From the NCBI GenBank assembly GCA_019914995.1, contig CM034126.1:4903001-4967000 (forward strand): a stretch of DNA of 64,000 nucleotides, in the 5' to 3' direction. Of the stretch, positions 49,784 through 61,812 are shown piece after piece (within the stretch, counting starts at the first letter, position 1; every line of letters starts with the position of its first letter). This stretch comes from Acanthochlamys bracteata (Eukaryota > Streptophyta > Magnoliopsida > Pandanales > Velloziaceae). The notes below the pieces were generated by a model. It was not told the DNA's origin, did no database searches, and saw nothing but the letters and a program-made list of their open reading frames with translations. A program made the position numbers and the translations under genes.

Positions 49784-50200
49784 AAGATGACAATAAAAAT
49801 TATTTCGGATCCACTTATATAATAACTAGATTAAAATTATTCAACCGTAAATTCACCCATATATTTATGTAGATCAAAATTATCAATTTTTATATAATTT
49901 ATTTATTAATCGGATCAAACTCAACCTATTTAAAAATTAAAATTATTAAAATGAGAATTTATAGAAATTAATTCTAAAGACAATAGTTAAAATTATTAAA
50001 TATCATATATCCGTAATAAAAAAATATTAATTTTGATAAAATATATAAATTAAGTAAGAAATTACTGAAAATATGATAAGTTAAAAAAATAAATAAAATA
50101 AAATAAAATTGAATATAATTGTTCTAAATATTTTTTGAAATATTAAATAATATATACTATACAAATAATTATACGGATTATAGGGATCTAATCTTGTGAA
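49784..50200 (-). mobile_element. Decayed hAT MITE copy D, inverted relative to copies A-C
   Basis: Reverse-complement similarity to copies B and C runs through TATAATAACTAGATTAAAAT, ATATATTTATGTAGATCAAA, ATCGGATCAAACTCAACC and ATAATTATACGGAT in the expected order. The left end GATGACAATAAAAAT is a worn version of GGTGGCAATATAGAT. No target duplication remains and the right boundary is approximate. Confidence 0.6.
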
Positions 50201-50771
50201 ATTTTTTTTATGAATATCGATAATTATCCAATAATTCTTGATAAATTCATATACTGTGTAAAGACAATGCATATTCCCTTTGCCGATTCTATGTGGTGTC
50301 GGATGAGAAAATATATGCATGATTATTTGTTGCGTGAAATGAATCTCTAAGCCAAAAGTAATTTGCCCATGCAATTATGGAAAAAAGCCTAATCATCTAT
50401 AGAAACCGGCAAAAAATGTCCAAAAGATTAAGCCCAAGAAGCATGCTTGGTTTTATATTTCTTCTTACCCTTCTTTATCTTAGCAAATTGATATGTTTAA
50501 ACTACTTTATATAGTTTGAAATTTTCTAGAATAGTTAAGATATTTATGGTGCCGAAATAGTTTTAGAAATATGGGGAAATTTATGTAAGATACTAATGGC
50601 ACATAGATTTGCTTGTCAAGTTATTTTGTAAACAAAAGTTATCTTATAAAGATATTTGGAGAAAACTTTCTGGGCAAGCATTCTCTATCGTAAGATTAAA
50701 ATCATCTCTACAATCTATCAAGAAGAGGAAATGTTATAACAGGAAGGAAGAGCTCCCATTTGGTATCTTTA

Positions 50772-51511
50772 CGGACTGTTTGAATTGTAGGTATATATGG
50801 AAAGGGATGGTGAAAGTAAAGTAATTCCCATGTCTATCTACGTTTGTTTTGACTTCATTAATAGAAGGGAAGAGGAATTGCTCCTCTTCCCTCACCATGT
50901 TTCATAATGAATTGTGTATTCAGTAAATTGGTGGATACATATGGTGACAAAGAGGGAAGCAAATTTGCTTCCCTTTTTGTCCTTTTATTTTAATTTTTTT
51001 TTAAATATTTAATATTTATTTTAATTAGATATTTTTTAATTAAATATTGATTTTAATTAATATGTGTTATTTTTATTGTCTAATTTATAATTTTTATATT
51101 TATTTAAATTTAATTGATTTTAGTTGGTATAGAAAATAATAAAACTATATGATCAAAATTTTTAATTTAAAATTTTATTTAATTTTGTTAAATTATATCA
51201 AATATTAATAAAAAAATTAATCTAAAAGTTATATTACTAAAGTTAGTTTAAATTATATTACTTCAATTAATTTAAAGTTATATTAATAAAAGTTAGATTA
51301 ATATAAATAAAAAGGACATTTGAGTCTTTTATAAAATTTACTTCTGTTATTCATTCATTTACCTATCTATCCAAATATAATTAGCTCATTATCCTTACTA
51401 TATATTCAAATATTGTAAAGTTAAATAGTTATCTTTTTCTATCTGTCCTCTTATTATTTTTCCAATCTATTCTCTTACTCATATTTCTTAACTATGTATC
51501 CAAACATACCC
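50772..51511. mobile_element. Tourist-like MITE, first of two abutting copies (740 bp)
   Basis: Begins CGGACTGTTTGAATTG and ends ...ATCCAAACATACCC, an imperfect inverted repeat of the GGGnnTGTTTGGAT type. TTA flanks it at 50769-50771 and 51512-51514. Its body has a palindrome GGGAAGCAAATTTGCTTCCC near 50955 and shares CAAATTGGTGG-type and CTTTTTGTCCTTTTA words with the next copy. Confidence 0.8.
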
Positions 51512-51514
51512 TTA

Positions 51515-52204
51515 GGATTCATTTGGATTATGAATATGGATGGTGAAGTTAACATATTCTCTCCTTACCCATATTTGACAATCTTTCATTAAAGAGAAGA
51601 ATAGGAAACTTTTTCCATCCCTTTTCACTATTCTGTAGTTAATGTATACTCACCAAATTGGTGGGTACACAAGTGATAGAAGAGGAAGTAAATTTGATTT
51701 TCTTTTTGTCCTTTTAATTTTTTTTATTTTATAATATTTACTTATAATTTAGTATTTATTTTTTATTTAATATTTTTAAATTAAGACATGTTATTTTTAT
51801 TATATAATTTTTTAATTTATTTAATTTTAATTGGTAGAGACAATAATATAATTATATGATTATTTTTTATATTTAATAATTGATATATTTTATATTAATA
51901 TTAAAAAATTAATCTAAAAATTATATTAATAAAGTTTATTTAAACTTATATTAATAAATTAGTTAAAATTATATTAAATAAAGTAATACTAATATAAATA
52001 AAAAAAGTATTTAAGTTTTTTATGAAAAGTTTACTTCCATTACTCATTTATTTATATATCTACTCAAACATAATTAATTTATTATCTTTACCATATATCC
52101 AAACATAATACGATTAATTAACTATTTTTTCCTATCCGTTTTTTTATTATTTTTTCTATCCATCCTTTTAATCTTATTTCTTACCTATGAATTCAAACAT
52201 ACCC
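51515..52204. mobile_element. Tourist-like MITE, second abutting copy (690 bp)
   Basis: Begins GGATTCATTTGGATTATG and ends ...GAATTCAAACATACCC. TTA flanks it at 51512-51514 (shared with the first copy) and 52205-52207. It is homologous to the first copy end to end in the same orientation but diverged, so the pair is not a very recent tandem duplication. Confidence 0.82.
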
Positions 52205-52540
52205 TTAAGAAGAGCTAGAAACAACAAACATCTAAGCATACACTTCCTTGCTCTTAGGGTAGGCACCAATAATCTAACTTGTAAGAAATAATTGTAATCT
52301 TTATAACAAGAGCTACGTTTGGTACTAGCCTTCTGTGTTGTCATTTTTATTCTCAATAAAGTTTTCTTTGTTGTTGCCCTTGTGGTTTTTTCCATCACCG
52401 GAGAGGGTTTTTCATATAAATATTGTGCCCCTTGTGTTGCTTCTCATCATTTCCTCAAGTTGCAACATCTTTTGCACGTTATATAATTTCTCGCTACTTC
52501 TGGTGTCTAGTTTCGTGCGCACATGTATTTGTGTCCGCTC

Positions 52541-53680
52541 TAACTTAAAAAAGTATGGATGAATTATATGTCATAAAATTATTATGTGTGTTTTTTTAAA
52601 GTAAAAAAAGTTCACTTTTAAATAATTTAACCAAAAAATTATTTTCACTGACACCAAAATTTATTTAAGCAATTTTAAATGACTCCTTAAGTGCGATAAT
52701 ATATACTGAAGAGAGAGAAACTGTGTAGAAAGTAAATATTATGCAATAAATTGGTAAATTTTCTGATTCCTTACTAAATATATCCTCAACATCCATTGAA
52801 TCAATATTTTTGAGCTTTCTTAAAATTCAACACGTACATTCTGTCAGTGTGTAAACTCAATATAGCTACAGGTCGGCACAACTTCATCCAAATAAGGAAA
52901 ACCGCAGCTGTACGTTGCAATAGAACAACATAAATTCAAATATATTTCTGGATCACCACAACCGATGCAAGTCATTGATTTTTCAATTTTTATTAACTCG
53001 AAAGTTATTGCAGCTGATTGAATTCTTCAACATTTACTGTCTCCCAAGTTATGGCATTACTGCGAGTAGTGGGGTTACCCATTAAATTGCTTCTGCATTG
53101 CCGGCTGGTTTTACGAGTTACTGGCACATAAACATAGCTGTTCACAGTTTCCTTGCAATTTTAGAAACACAAACACAATCAGCGGGAGGTAGCAAACTGT
53201 CGCAAACATTTCAGGAAAACATACCTAAAGGTCAGCAGTTTTTCAAACTATGGGATTCTGGTCTATGAAAAACATTCCATCTTCACTGCAGCTCGATTTT
53301 GTGACCATTTTGTGAAGATCATTAACGTACAGAACCAGGCAACTGAGAAAATTGCTACATGCATCAATGCTCATAATATCTCATAATATCACTCACCAAA
53401 ACTCACCAAACACAAAGGACACCATTGCCTTCGTCTTTAATACAGCCAGTAGCTGCTCACTAGATCCAAAGTAATGGCTATATACATCAAGAGCACATAT
53501 ATGTCAAAAAAGAGCTAGAAAATTAAGAGTTGGTTGGGGAGCTGGAGTGTAACTGAGTTAATTAACCAATGCCACCAAGGGTACTTCACGAGAAGCAAAG
53601 AACTTTGAAACGATCTTCTGTCTTCCCTAGTGCCTCTTCTCTATTCCTTTGCGTTAGACTTACAACGCATTACAAAGACC
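52541..53680 (+). promoter_or_regulatory. ABCB upstream region
   Basis: Non-coding and AT-rich on the left, more balanced towards the gene. CTATATACAT at about 53478 is a possible TATA box about 200 bp upstream of the ATG. Small tandem duplications (CTCATAATAT twice and ACTCACCAAA twice) occur at about 53372-53411. No other element was supported. Confidence 0.4.
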
Positions 53681-56600
53681 ATGGAAGTCTTGCAGCTTTC
53701 TGCAATGCCATCAGAAGAGAACACGAACCAGGTACAGGAAGAGAGGCAGGAAAGAGAATGCGAGCGGACGCTTACTTCGACCTCATCATCCTTTGGACTG
53801 CTGTGCTGTGCGGACAGGATAGACTACATTTTGATGATCTTTGGTGCCATTGGCTCATGCATACATGGTGCCGCGCTTCCCATCTTCTTTGTGCTCTTTG
53901 GCCAGCTGATTGACTCCTTGGGCTCTCTAACATCAAATCCGTATAGGTTGGTCTTGGAGGTTTCCAAGGTATGTTCTCTCAGTAGTTTGATTTCCCAGAT
54001 TTCTTTCCACCTCCAAATACTGAAGCCATTCTTTATTTCTGCTCCTGCAGCATGCATTACAGTTGGTTTACTTAGGATTTCTGGTAATGGTGTCAGCATG
54101 GTTAGGTATGTTCTTAAAGAGCTCTAAGACTAATATGTTAGCTTCATAGATTTCCTACTTGAAGGTGCAGAATCTTTTTGCAAATTTGGATGCAATTAAG
54201 AAATACTACTTGGAAACAAAAGATGAATAAGAATTTCCTTTAGAGATCTTGGATGCTTAGTCAAAATTCTTGAACAGGTGTAGCATTTTGGATGCAAACA
54301 GGGGAGAGACAAGCAGCCCGGATGAGAGTGAGGTACATCCAATCAGTTTTAAGACAAGATATGCAGTTCTTCGATGTTGAAGCCAGAAGACAAAACTTAC
54401 TTTATCACATATCAAATGATGCAATAGTGATCCAAGATGCAATCGGTGACAAGGTAAGCGTAGCTTTATAGGAAAGGACAGACCCTGACAACCAACTATT
54501 TCAAAATATGATACTCATTGTCAAGCCAAGGGAGGTCAAGAATCAAATCTTCATAATGGCACAAGATGAAAAGTTAAAGACAACCAAAAGGAACATATTT
54601 GACGGTAGAAAATTAAAATAAAGAACCTAATAGTGACTCGGCATTCTATCTGAATTTTCATCTTTCCGTAGCATATAGAAATTTCTTGGAGATTCATATA
54701 ACACTATCTATTTTCTTGCAGATGGGTCACTCTATTCGTTACTTGGCTCAATTTTCAGTTGGATTCATAGTGGGGTTCTCATCTGTGTGGAGACTTACCC
54801 TTCTAACGCTAGCCATTGTCCCATTAATGGTTATTGCTGGTGGAACATACGTTGTAATAATGTCCAGTTTATCAAAAAGGGGTGATGCAGCATATGCAGA
54901 AGCTGGAAAAGTAGCAGAGGAGGTAGAAGCCTACACACCTAAGACACTAACTTTCCTTTCTTAAATTGAAATGATTTTAGGTATTCGCTACATTATACTC
55001 GGATAATTCCATTGAAAAGTTGGAGTGAAGCATTTAAATTCTTTTGTTAGGAATTTTTGTTTTGTTTTTTTGTTAAAGAAGTACTTAAGTTAGGAGTTAA
55101 ATAGACAAGTTACTATCAGTATACGTTTGCAAAATTATGGACTCCTAGATTGTGGATGTGTTATGAATCTGACTTGTGCATTTCTTGAATCAGGTTCTTA
55201 CACAGATCCGTACAGTGTTTTCATATGTGGGAGAAGAGAAGGCAATTGAATCTTATGCGATTCTCCTGAAAAGAGCATTGAGGTTGGGAAAGAAAAGTGG
55301 TGTCGCAAAAGGCCTTGGGGTGGGTTCTACATATGGTTTACTATTTTGTTCTTGGGCATTGCTTCTATGGTATGCTGGTGTACTAGTTAGACATCAAGCT
55401 ACAAACGGTGGCAAAGCATTTGCAACAATACTTAATGTGATCTTCAGTGGATTGTAAGAATTGCTTTAACCATGGTCACTTGTAATTCCTCAATAATTTC
55501 TTCAAGTGGCTTTTTCCTAAGGAAGAAAGGTTTGGCTGTGCAGTGCTCTTGGACAAGCAGCACCAAATCTGAGTACATTGGCAAAGGGAAGAACTGCTGC
55601 TGCAACTATGATGAAGATGATAGACAAGGTGCCAAACTCAATCAAAAAGGATGATAATGAATGTGTCCTACACGAAGTTGCTGGGAAAATTGACTTCCAT
55701 CACGTCTCTTTTACTTATCCTTCAAGAAGGAACATGATACTTGACGATATCAAATTTTCAGTAAGTGCTGGAAAAATATTCGCCATTGTTGGTTCAAGCG
55801 GATCAGGGAAGAGCACCATTATTTCACTCATTGAGAGATTTTATGAGCCTACATCAGGTAATCATCCATATTTCATCATAAGCAGTACTAAAACATATAA
55901 ACATAATATGAAACTAGAACTATGTTTCTTTGTCAGGGCAAATATTGCTGGATGGGTGCGACATAAATAAGCTTCCACTCAAATGGCTCAGAGAACAAAT
56001 AGGTCTTGTTAATCAAGAACCAGCACTATTCTCAGCATCAATTGCTGCTAACATTCTCTATGGAAGAGAAAATGCAGACATGGATGATGTCGTCAAAGCT
56101 ACAAAGTTAGCTAATGCACATTCATTCATACAAGCTTTACCCGAGGGATACTCTACTGAGGTTAGTTTGAACAAAAATATCTGCAGGTGCTAATACCTGG
56201 TTTTCGCATGTTAAACACTAACTTTAAGATCCCTTGACCTTTTTTTGTTTGTCCATTATTCACAATAAGGTGGGTGAAGGGGCAACTCAGCTTTCTGGAG
56301 GTCAGAAACAAAGAATTGCTATTGCAAGGGCACTATTAAGAAATCCAAAGATTTTACTTCTGGATGAATCCACAAGTGCTTTGGATGCAGAATCAGAGCA
56401 TATTGTCCAGATTGCACTGGAGGGAGTGATGTCAAACAGAACCACAATTGTAATTGCTCATAGGCTTTCTACCATTAGGAACGCTGATACAATAGCCGTT
56501 TTGAAAAACGGCAAGATTGTTGAAAGTGGGAAGCATCAGGAATTGTTATCTAAAGGAGAAGTTGGTGAATATGCCAAGCTAGTGGTTTCTCAGTTGCTGA

Positions 56601-58879
56601 CAAATAGTCCAACTTGTATCTCAAATAACCTTAGGGACTCCAAAGATGTTCTTGAAAAATCGGGTTCCACCAGAATATTCTCATCTGAAGAAGACCTTCA
56701 GAAGGTTGCGTCAGAGACTACACATCATAACATTGTTAAAGACAGTCCACCAATGACAGCACCGAAGCCCTCTAGTTTGGAAGTAATCAAATTGAGCATG
56801 CCAGAGTGGCCATTTTTAGCGATGGGATCCCTTGGTGCCATTCTGGCAGGTGCAGAAGGTCCTCTATTTGCATTTGGGATCAGTCATATCCTAAATGCAT
56901 TTTACTCTCATGATAGTGCTCATATCAAGAACGAGATCTCAAAAGTTTCTCTGTTATTTGTTGGAGCAGCAATTATAACAGTACCTGTGTATTTACTGCA
57001 ACACTACTTTTACACAGTGATGGGGGAGAAGCTCACAATGCGCATCCGGTTATCCATGTTTTCAGGTCAAACTTACCAACTCTTCCTGGAACATTCAACA
57101 AATTCCATCACAGATGAAGCCTCTATAGAAGATTCAATATCAGTTATTATATCAAATTTTCTCAATAGATATTTTTATGTTTTCATTCTCATGATTTGTT
57201 GCATCTATGGTGCAGCTATACTTAGAAACGAAATTGGTTGGTTCGATATGAATCAAAACAACAGTGGGATATTGGTGTCAGCTTTAGCTGTTGATGCGAC
57301 ATCACTGCGAGCAGTGCTAGCTGATCGGATGTCGACCATTGTTCAGAATGTCTCACTTACTGTGACGGCATTCACTATAGCGTTTGTGCTAAGTTGGCGA
57401 ATGGCTTCTGTCGTTGCGGCGACCTTGCCACTTCTAATAGGCGCATCTATAGCTGAGGTATTGCTAAAGATATTGATAGAGGATAGCTATTCATCAAGGT
57501 TAAAAAACAGCTCGATACAGTATAAATGTTCTGGTGTCAAGCTATAATATAGTGTTGGAGAACATGTTCTTTGTTTATTGTTCTTTATCTTGTAGAATTT
57601 TCCAATCATACTCACTTTTCTCTTTCATCAGCTAATCTTATCTCATGCCTAACTGCAGCAACACTTTCTTAAGGGGTTTGGAGGCGATTATAGTCAAGCC
57701 TATGCAAGAGCTACCTCTGTGGCACAAGAAGCCATTAACAATATCCGTACAGTGGCAGCATTTGGTTTGGAAGAGCAGGTAACATCCCATTTCATTCAGC
57801 AGTTGGACCATCCAAACAGGAAAGCACGGCTGCGTGGGCATATATCTGGAGTAGCGTATGGTTTGTCGCAGCTCTTTGCATTTTGTTCCTATGCACTTGG
57901 CCTTTGGTATGCATCACAACTTCTCAAGAATGGTGAATCAAAATTTGGAGATGTTATGAAGTCCTTCATGGTACTGATAATTTCTGCTATTGGAATAGCA
58001 GAAACCTTATCTCTAACACCAGATATCATGAGGGGTTCGGAGGCTCTTGTTTCAGTACATACCATTCTTGAGAGGAAAACAACCATACAGCCAGATGATC
58101 CAAGGTCAGAAGCGGTGGTGGAGGTCAAAGGAGATATAGATTTCAGGAATGTTACTTTTAAGTACCCTACCAGGCCTGATGTCACTATCTTCAAGGATTT
58201 GAATTTACGAGTCATTGCAGGACATACCCTCGCAGTGGTTGGCCAAAGTGGCTCCGGCAAAAGCTCCCTGATTTCACTCATAATGAGATTCTATGACCCC
58301 ATCTCAGGGGCAATACTGGTTGATGGGAAGGATATCAGAGGGCTAAAGCTAAGATCATTAAGGCAGCATATTGGTTTAGTTCAGCAGGAACCAGTACTAT
58401 TTTCAACTACTATCTATGAAAACATTGCCTATGGGAAGGACGGAGCTTCAGAAATTGAGGTTATGAAAGCAGCAAAAGCTGCAAATGCCCATGGTTTTAT
58501 CAGTCACATGCATGAAGGGTATATGACACAAGTTGGAGACAAAGGTGCACAACTTTCAGGAGGGCAGAAACAAAGAATAGCCATCGCCAGGGCAATCTTG
58601 AAAGATCCATCGATTCTACTTCTAGATGAAGCCACTAGTGCGTTGGATACAGCATCTGAAAGACTGGTTCAGGAGGCTCTAAACAGATTAACAGGAAGTC
58701 GAACAACCGTAGTTGTTGCCCATAGGCTATCAACCATTAGAGATGCAGATGTAATAGCTGTACTTCATAATGGAGAAGTGCATGAAACTGGCAAACACGA
58801 GGACTTGATCAGAAGGTCTCAAAGTCTATACGCAGAATTCGTTCATTTGCAAGAGCAGGCCAGCAGCACTCCTACGTGA
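53681..58879 (+). CDS. ABCB14: Full-size ABC transporter, B family (ABCB13/14-like; 1258 aa)
   Basis: Ten exons: 53681-53968, 54051-54105, 54278-54453, 54722-54922, 55194-55453, 55544-55857, 55937-56160, 56270-57065, 57216-57457 and 57659-58879 (3777 bp). The start is chosen at ACCATGG, a strong plant initiation context; the open frame upstream begins only with GTG. Layout is TMD1-NBD1-TMD2-NBD2. NBD1 has Walker [10 protein letters not shown], signature LSGGQKQR and Walker [16 protein letters not shown]2 has [17 protein letters not shown] and [12 protein letters not shown], so both ATP sites look complete. TMD1 phrases [14 protein letters not shown] and ALGQAAPNL place it with ABCB13/14. Known: relatives move auxin, and Arabidopsis ABCB14 imports malate in guard cells; the substrate here cannot be read from sequence. 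Located in the plasma membrane by family. Confidence 0.94.
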
Positions 58880-59979
58880 GAACCAGAACTTGTTGAGGAC
58901 ACTGCACATAGACTAGTAAAAGGTCAAAAAGATGTAAAGCTTGTTACTAGACAAAATATATGAGATTTTAATATATGGTAGTACTTCAAATTTGGACTCT
59001 ACTAGAATAATAAAGCATCAGGATTCAAGTAGTTCATTAACAATCAAGTTGTTCATTAGGTGAAGCAGTTATTATTTCTTTGCCTGAGAACTTGAACCGC
59101 AGAAAAACAAACTTAAAGATAAAATACCAAGTCAGCGAGTCAGGATTCTTCTGAAATACTTTAATCAAGAGAACCTTGCTGCAACAGGATATCTAACAGA
59201 GAAATCCCTAGATGTACAGCACTAGTTCAACCCAATTTTAGAAAAGCAGGTAGACAAATCATTCAAGAAGTTTTCGGTTGAAATCAACAGCAATATGTAA
59301 TATAGTCACTGAAAACAGCAGAGAATCGTCAATGCTAACAGAAGCCACACGTTTCCAACCAAACATGCTCATTAATCTAATGAAGTTTACTGGAGTCAAG
59401 AGTGAGTTGGTTTAGTTCCACATGAAGTAAAGACATGATGGGAGAACCCTTTATATACTAATACCAGAGAGCATTTTAACCTCATTGGCATAAGCTTTTT
59501 GTATTGGATTGAGTGTAACCCCTTGTCTCTAGTCTGCTCCTATGTGCGTTGAGTCCAAATTTGACTCATTGACCATAACCAACAAGTTATGGGTTCTCCT
59601 ATTAACAAAGTCTTTCTTACCTGATATTTCATTACTGTATCAATCATTTTAGCTCCTAGCATCTACTATATCCAAATCCAACCCCCGTAACAATCTCATG
59701 AACTTAAAATTAAAATCCAAAATACAAGCAATTGTAACGTACTAAGTAACTCTACGATCTAACACCATATCACGATACTATGTCATTAAGACCTTCTATG
59801 CAAGCAGCAAACTACCAGATCTGTGCATGCCTTCCTGTCAGCCATAGCTGTTGAGTATCGACTATTATACATGCACATTTTGGTTCAAGCGTAACATATT
59901 TATCAGCATACTTCTCATATTTGGCATTATAGCACAATTACCATTCCCATGGTAAAAGACTATGGCCAGGTATTAGTTT
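58880..59979. other. ABCB 3' flank and spacer
   Basis: Probably contains the ABCB 3' UTR (AATAATAAAG near 59007 is a possible poly(A) signal). The rest is intergenic of moderate AT content with no ORF that resembles a protein family. Confidence 0.5.
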
Positions 59980-60562
59980 TAGGGGTGGCAAATTTCGACC
60001 TGACTCGAAAATCCGACCGAAAATCAGTCCAAACAATCGAATTCGGATCAAGCTTTAGTCGGATTTTGATCGATTTCGAATCGACCCAAAATTGATCCGA
60101 AAATTTAAATGGGTTCAGATAAGATTCGGATTGATCCGAAATTGATCCATTTGATCCGTATAACTATTTATATAGTACATATTATTTAATAATTAGAAAA
60201 TAATACTATAAAATTTGAATTTAAATTTATATATATACATATATATTTTAATTTATTCTAATTTAACTAATTTTACTTAATTTATAAATTTTATCAAAAT
60301 TAATATTTTTTCTTTTTAAATATATTATAATTAATAATTCATATATTATATTATTAAAAATAATATTTATAAATTTATTTTAATAAATTTAATTATTAAA
60401 TAGGTCGATCTAATTTTGATCCGGTTATTAAAAGAGTTGGGTTAGGATTGATACTTTTGATCCATATAAATAAATAGGTCGAATTAAAATTGAATAATTT
60501 TGATCTGATTATTATATGGGTAGATTCGAAACTGATCTATATATCCGAATTGCCAACTCCTA
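59980..60562. mobile_element. hAT-type MITE copy C (583 bp)
   Basis: Begins TAGGGGTGGCAAATTTCGAC, identical to copy B for 20 bases, and ends ...GAATTGCCAACTCCTA. The flanking octamers ATTAGTTT and ACTATTAT match only at 5 of 8, so the target duplication is decayed. The interior aligns with copy B throughout, including TATAACTATTTATATAGTA. Confidence 0.82.
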
Positions 60563-61812
60563 ACTATTATATAGATGTACACTTAAGCCTGCCACAGTTG
60601 TTTTTGGCAGTCCTGGTGATATTCATATTGGAAAAGTGGTTTGCTTCATGAAAGGAGCATTTACTGACATGCATTTCTGTGTACATCCATCTAGCAAACT
60701 TTTGGTTGGTTCATTGGCCAGCCATCAGTCTAGCCATTACTGAAATCTAGTCATTCAAAAAGGTAGACAAAAAGTTTACAATGCTGTTTGAAGTGGGATG
60801 ATATTCTATGTATATCAAATTACTAGAGAGAACAGTATCTTTATGTTCCAATCTAAGCCCCAAAATTTGAGTTGTTTAACGCATATTTACTTAAACTCCA
60901 TAATCAACCAACAAATTGCATGTCCGGCTTATATAAAGCTTGGGAATCCTGTCTACAAGAGAACTATGATACTAAGAAAATTTGATAGCACGAAAAAAAC
61001 TAGACTGTTTGGTTAGTTCTTTCTGAAGCATGTCATCAAACAGGTGAAAGGCAACCCAGGGGCATCAAGTAGACTGTAAACATATTAAGCGATTACAATT
61101 TCGCAAACATAGATGGTAGACGTACCTGGTAAAGAGGTTCTGTTTCTGAATCAACTGATGCAACCTTGAACAGGATCACTTATCTGGATCACTTCAATTA
61201 AAAATTTCGGTCTTAAGACTCTCATGACTGATGCGAAATTATTCACTAGGTTTTGCATGAATGACTACTAGCACTACAAATGTGCCTAACTGAGCCCTGT
61301 GAATGTAGATCCAGTTAGCCCATATGCTTGTATTCAATTTCTTTCTGTGTAGCGCCAAAAGTAAACGATAATTAATCAGTTGTTTTATTGTTAATTAACC
61401 TTTTTAAAAAAAATTACAACTCGGTCAAAACAATTCAATGATGAATTGCTACAATTAGAAAAAAAAGTTTCACTAATCAATTAATTGAAGAAGAGGGGAA
61501 ATCTGTTTCTGTGTTGTGTTAATTTCATCATCTGTTAATTGTTTGGTTTATTTTTTCTGGTATACAGAAAGGCATGCAAACATCCGAAGATCACTCACGC
61601 CCTCAGAAGCAGACGTAGCCTTCGCCTCCTTTTAAGCAGGTCGTACCAAAACCTGTTTTGCCCGGGCTTCCCGGCTGGTACTTGCCATTTCCATTCTCTT
61701 CTATTTCTTTAAACCAATATATACATGGTCCTCCTCTGACCTCCCTGCTTCGCCAGTATCAATCAACCAGGCAACTCTTGTTCTTGATCATCTCGCCGTG
61801 CCTGATCAACGC
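60563..61812 (+). promoter_or_regulatory. Spacer and beta-galactosidase promoter region
   Basis: Mostly unremarkable intergenic DNA. TATATA at 61718-61723 (in CCAATATATACATGG) lies 90 bp upstream of the BGAL start codon, and CT-rich sequence surrounds it. This is a plausible TATA box for the beta-galactosidase gene. Confidence 0.5.

Larger units (their letters stand above)
50560..52540 (+). mobile_element. Probable LTR-retrotransposon LTR remnant split by two MITEs
   Basis: Sequence on either side of the two MITEs (to 50768 and from 52208) reads as one unit once they are removed. The right part has a polyadenylation-like CTCAATAAAG near 52353 followed by a T/G-rich stretch, a layout common in plant Copia LTRs. 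The ends, a target duplication and internal coding regions were not found. A solo LTR or truncated copy is likely; a transcribed non-LTR relic is possible. Confidence 0.4.

Noticed and set aside
53630..53680. Upstream in-frame extension of the ABCB protein
   Set aside because: The frame is open but starts with GTG, not ATG. The ATG at 53681 sits in a strong ACCATGG context.
57889..58281. 130-codon minus-strand ORF
   Set aside because: Shadow of the last ABCB exon, which encodes NBD2 on the plus strand.
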